35,522 nucleotides of DNA. It comes from Aureococcus anophagefferens (taxonomy: Eukaryota; Sar; Pelagophyceae; Pelagomonadales; Pelagomonadaceae). The translations under genes were made by a program, and so were the position numbers. Position 1 is the first letter of the stretch. Every line of letters begins with the position of its first letter. This document shows positions 7,913 to 17,067 of this stretch, one piece after another. Below the pieces are notes generated by a model. It worked only from the letters and a program-made list of their open reading frames with translations, was not told where the DNA came from and made no database searches. Location: the NCBI RefSeq assembly GCF_000186865.1, contig NW_008705567.1, positions 327,574 to 363,095 on the forward strand. The letters are read 5' to 3'.

Positions 7913-10900
7913 ATGGCGCCGCCGCCCCTCCAGCTCACCTACGAGACCGGCCGCGACTACGGTTTCGAGAAGAAGATCCACGGCCTGCTCTACGCGAACC
8001 AGCGCCGCGACCTCGGCGAGCGGCTCCGGCGGCCGCCGCCGCTCCACTCCAAGTCGACGGGCGCGCTCGCGGCGCCGCCGCGCGCGGCGGCGCCGCCGCG
8101 GGGCGGCTCGACGGGCGCGCTCCTGGCGCTCGAGGCGGCGCCCCCGGCCGCTTCGGCCGCGGCCGCGCCGGCGCCCGCGGGCGCCGCGCGCCGGTCGTCG
8201 ACGCTCCTCGCGCGCGCGAAGCTCGTCGCCGCGGGCGGCGACGCGGAGTCGGCCGCGAACTCGCACACGCTCGGCTTCACGCAGCTGAGCGTGAAGACGG
8301 CCTGCCTCCGCGGCGACGCGGACCAGTGCGCGACGATCTGCGGCGTCGAGGGCTTCAACGTCGACGCGCTCATCGAGGGCGCGCCGCCGCTCCACCACGC
8401 GGCGCGCGCGGGCTCCGAGGCCGTCGTCCGAGCGCTCGCGGCCTGCGGCGCGAGCCTCGACGCGACGGACGGCAAGGGCAACCGCGCGCTCCACGTCGCC
8501 TGCGAGCGGGGCCACCCGGAGGCCGCCGAGGCGCTCCTCGGGCTCGGCGCGTCCGACGCGTCGCGGCCAGGGCAGCAAAAGGGTGCGAAATTCCCAACTT
8601 CAAAGGCTCCTTTCTCGGCCGTTTTCCACTCGTTTCGGCTGATTTTTGGACGAGCGATCATCTCTCGGAACGGTCTCGAAGCGTGGATGCTTTTTCCGGA
8701 ACGCGCGCGCGCGGAACACTCACGTTGAAGCGACGTTGAATCACGCTTGTGCCGCCCAGGTCGCGGCCGCAGGACGGCCTCGCGCCGCTGCACGTCGCCT
8801 GCAAGCACCACCACGCGGACGTCGTCTTCGCCCTGCTCCGCGCCGGCGCGAGGCCCGACGCGCCCAGCCGGCTCGGCGCGCCGCGCGACGTCGCGGAGCT
8901 CTTCCACGCGCACCGCTGCGTCGCCGCGCTCGACGACTTTCTCGTCGACCGCGAGGACGACGACGCGGTCGCGTCCATGCGGTCGCGCCGCGCGACGCGG
9001 CGCGCCGAGCACGTCGCCGGCGGCGCCGGCGCCGCGCCGCCGGCGCCCCGGGGCGTGCGCTTCGCGCCGCCGGCCTTCGACGCGCGCGACCGCCGCGAGA
9101 TGGACCGCGCGGCCGAGGAGGCCAAGGCCATGGGCATCGTCACGGAGAGCGCCATGGCCATGCAGGCCGCGGCCTTCAACGGCGACGCGGCCCGCGTGCG
9201 CGCGCTCCTGGCCCGCGGCGCGAACGTGAACGCGCTCTTCAAGGGCCGGCGGCCGCTCCACTGCGCCGCGTCGTGCGGCGACGTCGACTGCGTCGCGGCG
9301 CTCCTCGAGGCCGAGGGCGTCAACGTCGACGGGCGCTGCGGCGAGGGCTTCCGCAGCCCCCTGCACCACGCGCTGCGCCACGGCCGCCTCGACGCCGCGC
9401 GGCTCCTCCTCGCCGGGGGCGCGAACGCGAACGCGGCCGACGGCCACCACGCGCGGCCGCTCCACGTCGCGGCCGGCGCGGGCGACGGCGACGCCGTCGA
9501 CGCCCTCGTCGCCGCGGGCGCCGACGCGCGCGCGCGCGACGGCCGCGGGCGCACGCCGCGCGACCTCGCGCGCGACTTTGGCTACCTCGCGATCTGCAAG
9601 GCGCTCGTCGCCGCGGAGGCCAGGGTCGTCAAGCGCGCGACGATGCTCCGGCGCGCGACGAAGGCGAGCTCCGCGGCGCTCGCGGCCTACGCGACGCGGC
9701 GCAAGGCCGACGGCGTCTCGACGCTCGACGCGCCCGCGCCCGCGCCCCTCCCGAGGCTGCCGCGCGGCGGCCGGCCGGGCGCGCGGGGCGGCGGCCGGCC
9801 CGGGGCCGCCCCGGGCTCCCGGGCGTCGACGGCCGAGGTCGAGGACGACGCCGGGCCCGCGACGCGCTACCCGAGCGTCGTGTACGTGCGCGCGGGGGAG
9901 GCCGCGACGCCGCCGCCGCGGGGCTTCCGGCGCAAGGAGGAGGTCGTCGAGGAGCTCGAGGACGTCCTCTCGGAGGTCCGGGCCAAGCCCAAGGCCCACC
10001 TCAAGGTCGACGGCACCGTCTCCAAGCTCCACCGCCAGCTCTCCGCCGCGACGCCCAAGTGGGACGAGCGCAAGGGCTCCGTCGCGCGCGCGAGGTCGCG
10101 CGGCGGCGACCGCGGCGCCAAGAAGGCCGCCGATCCCATCTGGGGCGCGAGCCCGACGGCGACGCCGGCGACGCCCGGATCGCGGCCGAAGAAGGCCAAG
10201 GCCGCCGACCCCATCTGGGGGCCCGACCCGGAGACGCCGGCGACGCCCGGATCGCGGCCGAAGAAGGCCAAGGCCGCCGACCCCATCTGGGGGCCCGACC
10301 CGGAGACGCCGGCGACGCCCGGATCGCGGCCGAAGAAGGCCAAGGCCGTCGACCCCATCTGGGGGCCCGATCCGGAGACGCCGGCGACGCCGGCGACGCC
10401 CGAAACTCGGCCGAAGAAGGCCAAGGCCGTCGACCCCATCTGGGGGCCCGATCCGGAGACGCCGGCGACGCCGGCGACGCCCGAAACTCGGCCGAAGAAG
10501 GCCAAGGCCGTCGACCCCATCTGGGGGCCCGATCCGGAGACGCCGGCGACGCCGGCGACGCCCGGGTCTCGGCCGAAGAAGGCGAAAGCCGTCGACCCCA
10601 TCTGGGGGCCCGACCCGGAGACGCCGGCGACGCCGGCGACGCCCGACCCCGCGCCGCGGCCGAGAAAAGCCAAGCAGGCGTCGTCGTCGCCCCAGAAGCG
10701 CGCCCGGGACCGCGGCACGGGCCACTCGGGCCCGAAGGTGCCCGCGCCGCCCGACGACGAGCCGGACAACCCGCTCTTCGGCCGCGGGCCGTCGCTCAAG
10801 GACGCGCTGCGGACCTCGGAGCCGTCGCCCGCGAAGCAGAGCCTGCCGAAGGCGTTCCAGACCGTGCCTGTGCCACCGAGGACGCCGGACTTCAGCCCCG

Positions 10901-11124
10901 TGCGCGTGAACGTGCGCACGTCCAACGTCAGCTCCCTCATCGCGATGCTCGCCGAGGACGGCGGCGACGACGACGGCGGCGGCGACGAGGACGACGACTA
11001 CGAGGACGACTACGAGGACGACGAGGAGTTCCTGCGGGGCGTCCCCGGCCTGCCGCCGCCGCCACGAACGCCGCCGACCGTCGCGGGCGTCCCGATGCCC
11101 TCCGGCTTCGCCGGCGGCTTCTGA
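7913..11124 (+). CDS. Large ankyrin-repeat protein with DPIWGPDPETPATP tandem repeats
   Basis: Two exons, 7913-8559 and 8760-11124, give 1003 residues. The intron is a family A introner (GT-AG, 200 bp). Splicing joins G-A-S-D-A to S-R-P-Q-D-G-L-A-P-L-H-V-A-C across an ankyrin repeat, which confirms the junction. Ankyrin repeats occupy residues ~125-275 (motifs P-L-H-H-A-A, A-L-H-V-A-C, P-L-H-V-A-C) and ~370-560 (P-L-H-C-A-A, P-L-H-H-A-L, P-L-H-V-A-A). The C-terminal half is disordered. It has a seven-copy tandem repeat with core K-K-A-K-A-x-D-P-I-W-G-P-D-P, then S-P-rich sequence and a strongly acidic D/E/Y block near the end. This is probably a scaffold protein; partner and location are unknown. 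A signal peptide is not evident. Confidence 0.85.
8568..8759 (+). mobile_element. Introner, family A copy 1 (192 bp)
   Basis: The element starts CAGGGCAGCA and ends TGCCGCCCAG. The flanking 8 bp duplications are both GTCGCGGC (8560-8567 and 8760-8767). The intron is 8560-8759: the donor GT comes from the left duplication and the acceptor AG is the element end. Much lower GC than the exon around it. The interior contains TCGGCTGATTTTTGGACGA, the core shared with family B. Confidence 0.93.
10132..10665 (+). repeat. Coding minisatellite, 72-81 bp units, seven copies
   Basis: Seven D-P-I-W-G cores are encoded at spacings of 75, 72, 72, 81, 81 and 81 bp. The longer units carry one extra A-T-P triplet. 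Units are nearly identical at DNA level, so the array is young or homogenised. Each unit combines a basic K-K-A-K-A patch with an acidic P-D-P-E-T-P-A-T-P patch. T-P sites could be targets of proline-directed kinases (inference). Confidence 0.95.
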
Positions 11125-11129
11125 CGGTA

Positions 11130-11280
11130 AACGAATTCGCACCACGGTCTAGCGCGCGGCGGATCCGGACCCGGCTGAAGCGCGTCGTGCACACCTGGCC
11201 GTCGTCGCACTCGGCCGTGTAGACGCCCCGGTCCACGGAGACGACATCGAGGGCGCCCGGGCGCCATACGCGGCCCCCGA
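11130..11280 (-). other. Coding-like fragment antisense to the ankyrin 3' flank
   Basis: On the minus strand the sequence reads V-W-R-P-G-A-L-D-V-V-S-V-D-R-G-V-Y-T-A-E-C, followed by D-D-G-Q-V-C-T-T-R-F-S-R-V-R. This varied composition is unlike the Arg/Ala-rich antisense shadows elsewhere in the window. No start, stop or further exon was found, so it may be a gene relic or an unrecognised exon. Confidence 0.3.
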
Positions 11281-11391
11281 CGGCGAAGGCCGCGCTCGTT
11301 ATTAAAGGGGGGCGGCGGCCGACCTGCCGGCGAGACCCGGCGCGGAGGAGGTCGTGTTACGTTCGGAGCGGGCGAGGCGCGCGGCGCGCGG

Positions 11392-13518
11392 CTAGTACCA
11401 GGAGGAGCCGCGGCCCTTGCCGCGGCCCTTGCCGCCTCCGCCGCGGCCGCCGCCCTTGCCGCCGCGGCCGCCCTTGCCCTTGCCGCCCTTGCCGCCCGCG
11501 CGCTCTTTGAGCTTCGGCAGGTCGTCGATGTCGACGCTGACGCCGTCGAGGCCGACGAGGTCGGCCTTGGCGGAGGCCGGCGCGTCGAAGACGGCGCCGT
11601 CGCCCTCGGCGACGAGCTGCATGGCCTTGAGCGCGTCGCAGACCTCGGGCTTGAGCTCGCGGCGGAGGAAGTTCCAGACGTAGGAGATGGAGTGGATCGG
11701 GAGGCCCGCCGCGTAGTGGCACGTGACGTAGTGCTCGCTGTTCGTCAGCAGGCTGCGGTCCGCGGGCTTGCCCCGCTCGTAGCCCGCGAGCTTGGCCAGC
11801 GCCGCGCGGAGCGCCTCCGCGTAGCCGCCCGTCGCCGAGGAGCCGTGGCGGCCCGCGAAGGTCGCCGCGAGGGCCGCGGCGCGGTCCTCGAAGCAGGGGA
11901 GCGCCGAGGGCGCGACGTCCTCGACGGCCCTGAGCGCGGCGTCCGCGGCGGCGGAGAGCACGTCCCGGGCGCGCGGCGCGCCGACCCAGTCGAACGCGTT
12001 CTTCGTCTTGCGCTCGATCTCCTCGAGCGTCGCGCGGTGCTTCGTCTGGTAGAGCGTGACGCACGTGCCCTTGCGGCCCGCGCGGCCCGTGCGCCCGGAG
12101 CGGTGCACGTAGGTCTCCGCGTCCGCCCAGCCGCTCCGCGTCGCCGGCGGCTTGTTGTTGACGACGAGCTCGACGACCATGTCGAGGCCGCGCGCGGCGA
12201 CGTCCGTCGCGACGAGGATCTTGAACTGGCCCGCGCGGAACGCGGCCATGGTCTTCTCGCGGAGCGCCTGGGGGATGTCGCCGTGGAGCGCGCGGCGCTC
12301 GTAGGTGATCTCCTTGGAGTCGACGACGTCGTTGCACTCGGCCTTGGTCTCGCAGAAGAGGACGCAGCGCGCCGCGCCGTTGAGGCCGTAGGCGCCGACG
12401 ACGTCGTTGATGACCTTGTGGTTCATGGACCACGAGGCCACGGGCACGCACTTGTGCGACACGTCCGTCGACGCCTGGCAGACGATGCCGCCGAGGCCGT
12501 CGCGCGCGTCGCCGCCGCCGGAGCCGACGAGGTCGATGGCCTCGAGGGACGCGTCGGTCTGCGCGTAGGCCTTGGCGATGTTGCGGACCCAGGGCGGCAG
12601 CGTCGCGGAGAAGAGGAGGAGCTGGCGCGCCCGCGCGGGGGCGCCCGCGGGCGCCATGGCCGCGAAGATCTTCTCGAGCTCGTCCTTGAAGCCCATGTCG
12701 AGCATCTGGTCCGCCTCGTCGAGCACGGCGAACGAGAGCGCCGACGCGTCGAGCACGCCCTTCTCGATGAGGTCCATGGTCCGGCCCGGGGTGCCGACGA
12801 CGACGTCGACGCCGCGGCGGAGCGCGTCGCAGGACGGGCCGTAGGCCGAGCCGCCGTAGACGCAGAGCGTCCGCAGCCGGCCGTGCGCGACGTCCGAGAA
12901 GTCGCCGAGGACCTGCTGCGCGAGCTCGCGCGTCGGCGCGAGCACGAGCGCGCGCGGCGCGCGCTGCGTCGCCTTGTCCAGGAGGAGCTTCTCGACGACG
13001 GGCAGTGCGAAGGCGAGCGTCTTGCCCGTGCCCGTCCGCGCGCGCGCGAGCAGGTCCTTGCCGGCGTCGAAGATCGCCGCGAACGTCGCGGCCTGGATCG
13101 GGAAGAGGACCTTGATGCCCCGCTTGTCGAGGGCCTGGCGCGTGCCCGTGGACAGCGCGAAGTCGCCGAGCGCCCGGGACCCCGCGGGCGCCGACGCCAG
13201 CGCCGCGTCGCTCGCGCGGTCCTGCGCGTCGACGGACCGCGTCCGCGGCCGCTTCTTCTCCGGCGCGGCCGCGGCGGGCGCCGCGGCGGGCGCCGCGCCC
13301 TCCGCGGCCGCGGCGGGCGCCGCGCCCTCCGCGGCCGCGGCCTCCTTCGCCGCCTTCGCCGCCTTCGCCGCCTTCTTCGCAGCCTTCGCGGCCTTCTCCT
13401 CGGGCGTCTTCTTGGGCTTCTTCGCCTTCTCGCCGGCGGCGGCGGCGGCCTCGTCGAAGGCCGCCGACGACGCCTCGGCCTTGCGCTTCTTCGAAGCCTT
13501 CGCGTCGACGGCCGACAT
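11392..13518 (-). CDS. DEAD-box RNA helicase, DDX21/DDX50-like (GUCT domain)
   Basis: A single-exon 708-residue protein from the ATG at 13518 (M-S-A-V-D-A-K-A-S-K-K-R-K). The N-terminal ~130 residues are Lys/Ala-rich, typical of nucleolar targeting. All helicase motifs are present in order: the F-P-I-Q Q-motif, A-R-T-G-T-G-K-T (I), P-T-R-E-L-A (Ia), T-P-G-R (Ib), D-E-A-D (II), S-A-T (III), V-A-T-D-V-A-A-R-G-L-D (V) and H-R-S-G-R-T-G-R-A-G (VI). Residues ~555-650 match the GUCT domain that marks the DDX21/DDX50/RH7 group. The tail is a G-K-G-G/R-G-G-rich RNA-binding region. The family unwinds RNA in rRNA processing and Pol I/II transcription in the nucleolus. An in-frame ATG at 13641 also exists, but the stretch between looks like 5' UTR. 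Adjacent to an RNA polymerase I subunit gene on the opposite strand (divergent). Confidence 0.92.
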   Translation of the reverse strand: MSAVDAKASKKRKAEASSAAFDEAAAAAGEKAKKPKKTPEEKAAKAAKKAAKAAKAAKEAAAAEGAAPAAAAEGAAPAAAPAAAAPEKKRPRTRSVDAQDRASDAALASAPAGSRALGDFALSTGTRQALDKRGIKVLFPIQAATFAAIFDAGKDLLARARTGTGKTLAFALPVVEKLLLDKATQRAPRALVLAPTRELAQQVLGDFSDVAHGRLRTLCVYGGSAYGPSCDALRRGVDVVVGTPGRTMDLIEKGVLDASALSFAVLDEADQMLDMGFKDELEKIFAAMAPAGAPARARQLLLFSATLPPWVRNIAKAYAQTDASLEAIDLVGSGGGDARDGLGGIVCQASTDVSHKCVPVASWSMNHKVINDVVGAYGLNGAARCVLFCETKAECNDVVDSKEITYERRALHGDIPQALREKTMAAFRAGQFKILVATDVAARGLDMVVELVVNNKPPATRSGWADAETYVHRSGRTGRAGRKGTCVTLYQTKHRATLEEIERKTKNAFDWVGAPRARDVLSAAADAALRAVEDVAPSALPCFEDRAAALAATFAGRHGSSATGGYAEALRAALAKLAGYERGKPADRSLLTNSEHYVTCHYAAGLPIHSISYVWNFLRRELKPEVCDALKAMQLVAEGDGAVFDAPASAKADLVGLDGVSVDIDDLPKLKERAGGKGGKGKGGRGGKGGGRGGGGKGRGKGRGSSWY

Positions 13519-14050
13519 GATGCTTGCTTTGTGGTGCACGCGGTCCTTCGGGCCTCGAAGGCTTGACTTTGATCGCCCGTCTGAGCTGCCACACCGATGG
13601 CACAGCGTGAACCTTGAAGAATTTTTGACGGTAAGGTGCACTGTGTTGATCCGATCCGGTCGAGATGTCGCTAGGTGGGCGAGCTTTTGCCAAGCCCGGC
13701 CGCCCGTCGCGACGTCGCTCGGTGGTTATTCCGGGAGCGGCTGCCGCCCGTGGGCAGCGCCGAGGACGCGCTGCGCCGGCGGAGAGCCGCGGTGACGGTC
13801 ACGGTGCGCCGCGGGATCCGCGGGCCGGGCGTCCGGTCGACGCGGAGGCCCGGGCGCGCGCGCAGAAGCCCGCGGCGGACGCCCGTCCTATGTTGGCTGC
13901 CGGGGTGGTCGACTACGCCGATCTATAGGCGACTTGAACTGCGTCACTTTGCTTCATCTTGGCCCCTCATCCAAAACATTGAATTTGCCAACTCCGCGAT
14001 AGACCAGTCGCGCCGGTCCATTCGCGCATCGAAGGCGTCACATCAATAAC
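13519..14050. promoter_or_regulatory. Divergent intergenic region, helicase / RPA12
   Basis: 532 bp separates the two divergent starts. Both products belong to ribosome biogenesis, so a shared bidirectional promoter is plausible (inference). GC drops near 13925-14050, just before the RPA12 start. No TATA box or clear motif could be assigned. Confidence 0.4.
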
Positions 14051-14572
14051 ATGCCCGGCCTGCTCGTCCTCGAGAACATCGATGGTGCGCTCTTCTGCGA
14101 GCACTGCGGGTCCTACGTCGAGCTGCCCGACGCGGAGCCCCTGCGCTGCTCGAGCTGCGAGGCGTCCTGCTCCTTCGCCGGTGCGTCGCGCCGGACGGGC
14201 GCCCCCGCGGCCCGCGCGCGCCGTCGACCCCCCCCCCCTTCGCGCCGCGCGTCTCGTCCCGCGCGCGCGCGCGCGCCGTCGACGACGCGCCGCCGCGCGC
14301 CGCGCGCAGACAGCGGCCTCGCGGACGTCGTCGTCGAGACGCGGACCGCGCCGAAGCCGCGGCCCAAGTGGGCGCGCGGCGCCGACGACGACGAGTACGA
14401 CGCGGACGCGGGCCCGAAGAAGTCGACGCGCGCGACCGTCGAGGAGGAGTGCCCCGAGTGCGGCCACCCGGTTTTGGAGTTCTACACCATGCAGATGCGG
14501 AGCGTCGACGAGGGCCAGACGGTCTTCTACGAGTGCCTCAAGTGCCGGCACAAGTTTTCGCAGAATAACTAG
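14051..14572 (+). CDS. RNA polymerase I subunit RPA12 (A12.2-like)
   Basis: The N-terminal zinc ribbon C-E-H-C-G-S...C-S-S-C (residues ~16-38) and the C-terminal TFIIS-type ribbon E-C-P-E-C-G-H...C-L-K-C (last ~40 residues) frame the protein. The acidic hairpin R-S-V-D-E-G-Q-T carries the D-E pair used for RNA cleavage. I infer an intron at 14181-14309 (GTGCGT donor, CGCGCAG acceptor, 129 bp). Splicing gives exons 14051-14180 and 14310-14572 and a 130-residue protein, close to the usual ~125. Unspliced, the frame stays open (173 residues) with an implausible Arg/Pro insert. RPA12 aids proofreading and termination by RNA polymerase I in the nucleolus. Its stop lies 13 bp from the stop of the convergent NBP35 gene. 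Confidence 0.9.
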   Translation: MPGLLVLENIDGALFCEHCGSYVELPDAEPLRCSSCEASCSFAGASRRTGAPAARARRRPPPPSRRASRPARARAPSTTRRRAPRADSGLADVVVETRTAPKPRPKWARGADDDEYDADAGPKKSTRATVEEECPECGHPVLEFYTMQMRSVDEGQTVFYECLKCRHKFSQNN

Positions 14573-14585
14573 GCGCGCCCGGCCC

Positions 14586-15689
14586 CTAGGACGGCGCCGC
14601 GCTCTTCGCGAGGGCGTCGTTCGCCGCGAGGTGCGTGAGGAGCGCGCCGAGGACCGCGCTGAAGGGCGCGAAGGACGACGCGTGCTGGAAGTCGTCGACG
14701 AGGGACTGGCCCGCGTCGCAGGCGCGCTGGAGGACGGGGTCCAGGGGCACGTCGCCGAGGTAGGGCACGCCGAAGGCCGCCGCCATGGCCGCGGGCGACG
14801 CCGCCGCGTCGTCGCACGCGAAGACGTCGACGGACGCGTCGACGTCGTCGAAGACCTCCTTGAGGATCGGGTCCGCCTCGCGGAGGAGCCGCCGGATCTC
14901 CGCCGTCGCGTCCCTGCCCGTGCGCCGGTCGACGAACTCGAGCGACGACAGCGGCACGCGGAGCCGGCACATGTTCCCGACGACGCCGAGGACCGGGATC
15001 CGCGTCTTCGCGCAGAAGTTGAGCTCCTTGCGCACGTCCTGCATGGCGACCTCCTGGGGCGTCGTCACGACGAGCGCGCCGGCGACGTCCGCGAGCTTGA
15101 GGTACTGCGCGATGGAGATGTGCTCGTCGGACGTGCCCGGCGGCGTGTCGACGACGAGGAAGTCGAGGTCGCCCCAGTCGACCTCCGTGAGGAACTGCTT
15201 GATGAGGCCGTTCTTCCGCGGGCCGCGCCAGATGATCGCGTTGTCGTCCTCGGGCAGCATGAAGCCCACGGACATGACGCCGAGCTCGCCGCCGGGCGAG
15301 TCGACGTAGACCGGCGACCAGCCGCTCGACGACTGGTGCACGCCGCGGCCCCGGAGGCCCATCATCCGCGGCACGGACGGCCCGCAGATGTCGATGTCGA
15401 GGAGGCCGACGTCGTAGCCCCGCGACGCGAGCGCGAGCGCGAGCTGGCAGCTCATCGTCGACTTGCCGACGCCGCCCTTGCCGCTGAGCACGAGGAGCAC
15501 GTGCTTGACGCCCGCGAGGCGGTCGCGCACGAGCCCCGGCGTCGGGTCCTCGGGCGCGGCCCGCCCGGCGCCCGACGCGCAGGCCGCCGCGTTCGGGCAC
15601 CCCTCGCAGGCTTCGGCCGTGCCCGCCCGCTCGCTCGCCGGACCGACGCAGCCGTCGTTCGCCTCCGCGGCGTCGATCTGCGAGGACAT
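14586..15689 (-). CDS. NBP35: Cytosolic Fe-S cluster assembly P-loop ATPase NBP35/NUBP1, plant-type
   Basis: A single exon of 367 residues. The N-terminal cysteines fit C-x13-C-x2-C-x5-C exactly (C14, C28, C31, C37), the [4Fe-4S] site that separates NBP35 from CFD1. Walker A is [10 protein letters not shown] (~69-78), with D-I-D-I-C-G-P-S following and [12 protein letters not shown] as switch/Walker B. After G-N-M the C-P-x-C pair of the animal/fungal protein is absent, replaced by a longer segment (F-V-D-R-R-T-G...V-F-A-C). As I remember it, the Arabidopsis NBP35 is built this way, so this is a lineage trait and not damage. NBP35 is the scaffold for cytosolic and nuclear Fe-S proteins, including DNA polymerases and ABCE1. 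The start at 15689 keeps the full cysteine motif. Confidence 0.93.
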   Translation of the reverse strand: MSSQIDAAEANDGCVGPASERAGTAEACEGCPNAAACASGAGRAAPEDPTPGLVRDRLAGVKHVLLVLSGKGGVGKSTMSCQLALALASRGYDVGLLDIDICGPSVPRMMGLRGRGVHQSSSGWSPVYVDSPGGELGVMSVGFMLPEDDNAIIWRGPRKNGLIKQFLTEVDWGDLDFLVVDTPPGTSDEHISIAQYLKLADVAGALVVTTPQEVAMQDVRKELNFCAKTRIPVLGVVGNMCRLRVPLSSLEFVDRRTGRDATAEIRRLLREADPILKEVFDDVDASVDVFACDDAAASPAAMAAAFGVPYLGDVPLDPVLQRACDAGQSLVDDFQHASSFAPFSAVLGALLTHLAANDALAKSAAPS

Positions 15690-15878
15690 CTCGGCCGTCC
15701 GCGTCGCGGGCTGCGCAGAGAAGGCGCTTGAGCTTCTCGAGGAGCCGCCGGAGTCTCGGGCGAGCCGGGGACGCCGCCGAGGCTATGCCGCGCGAGCCTC
15801 CAGCGTCTCGGCTCCCCCGGCGCTACCTGCGATCCGGGGCGCGGGCGAGGCCTCGGGAGGCCCCCGGCACTTAGGCGC

Positions 15879-16669
15879 CTAGATGACGCGCTCGTGGACG
15901 AAGACGGCGCCGACGATGACCGGGTCGCCGGAGACGATCGTCGAGATCCGGAGGTCGCCGGCGCGGCCCGTCGTCTCGAGGTACTGCTGCTGGTACCGGT
16001 TCCGCGGCGCGGCCTGGGCCTCGGCCGTGCGCGCGTTGGCGGCGCGGAACTCGGCGTCCGAGCCGGCCTCGACGAGCGTCGCCCGCGCGGCGCCCGCCTC
16101 GAGCTCGAGCCGGAACGGCGGGTAGATCTCGAGCACGTCCGCCTCGGCCGCCGGCGCGACGCCGCTGCTCAGCCAGAGCCTGCCGCCGCCGAGGACCCCG
16201 CGCGTCAGCAGCTGCGCGACGCGGCCGGCCCCGACCTCGGCCGCCGCGGCGTCGCCGAGGAGCTGGTACGACTCGGGCCTCAGGGGCGGCGGCAGCCGCA
16301 GGAGCGGCGAGAAGGCCTCGGCCCTGGCGGACCAGACCAGGCGCCAGGTGCCGCCGAGCGCCGGCGACGCCGCGGCGGCGCCCCGGCTCGGGTCCTCGGC
16401 GACGAGCGCGGCGACGCGCGCCGCGACGTCCGCGTCCGCCGCGCCCGCGGCGATGGCCGCGAGCAGCGCGGCGCGCGCGTCCGCGCCGGCGGCCGGCGGC
16501 GCCGCGCGCGCCGCCGCGCCCGGCAGCAGCGCCGCCGCCGCCGCCGCCACCCCCCGCGCCAGCGCTGCGCGCCGGCTCGCCGCCGCCGCCGCCGCGGCCG
16601 CCGCGCGGCGAGGCGGCGCCGCCGCCGCCGCCAGCAGCGCGGCGCGGCGAGGCGGCGCCGCCGCGCACG
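15879..16669 (-). CDS. Plastid lipid-associated protein / fibrillin-like, 5' end in gap
   Basis: The open frame runs from the gap edge to the stop at 15879-15881. After an Ala/Arg-rich N-terminal region (plastid leader-like, but compositionally biased), the part [12 protein letters not shown]...[11 protein letters not shown] is the signature of PAP/fibrillin lipocalin-like proteins. This is followed by the strand-rich [11 protein letters not shown] and the closing [16 protein letters not shown] motif with V-F-V-H-E. Fibrillins bind lipids in plastoglobules and thylakoids. The first exon or start lies inside the gap. The Ala run next to the gap is a GCC/GCG repeat and may be misassembled. Confidence 0.8.
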
Positions 16670-17067
16670 NNNNNNNNNNNNNNNNNNNNNNNNNNNNNNN
16701 NNNNNNNNNNNNNNNNNNNNNNNNNNNNNNNNNNNNNNNNNNNNNNNNNNNNNNNNNNNNNNNNNNNNNNNNNNNNNNNNNNNNNNNNNNNNNNNNNNNN
16801 NNNNNNNNNNNNNNNNNNNNNNNNNNNNNNNNNNNNNNNNNNNNNNNNNNNNNNNNNNNNNNNNNNNNNNNNNNNNNNNNNNNNNNNNNNNNNNNNNNNN
16901 NNNNNNNNNNNNNNNNNNNNNNNNNNNNNNNNNNNNNNNNNNNNNNNNNNNNNNNNNNNNNNNNNNNNNNNNNNNNNNNNNNNNNNNNNNNNNNNNNNNN
17001 NNNNNNNNNNNNNNNNNNNNNNNNNNNNNNNNNNNNNNNNNNNNNNNNNNNNNNNNNNNNNNNNNNN
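16670..17067. other. Assembly gap (398 N)
   Basis: A run of unknown bases. It hides the 5' end of the fibrillin-like gene and of the methyltransferase gene, which diverge from it. Confidence 1.

Noticed and set aside
7990..11145. Very long minus-strand open frame opposite the ankyrin gene
   Set aside because: Arg/Val/Gly-rich with no domain; it is a shadow caused by GC-rich codons and absent stops. The plus strand has ankyrin motifs and a proven intron junction.
13519..13641. N-terminal extension of the helicase from an ATG at 13641
   Set aside because: The extra 41 residues are unlike a leader, and the internal start M-S-A-V-D-A-K begins the Lys-rich nucleolar-type region.
14181..14309. 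Arg/Pro-rich insert between the zinc ribbons of RPA12 as real protein
   Set aside because: It is bounded by GTGCGT and CGCGCAG, is CG-only, and its removal gives the usual subunit length.
14940..15010. Missing C-P-x-C in NBP35 as a sign of mutation
   Set aside because: The replacing segment is ordered, in frame and similar in layout to plant NBP35.
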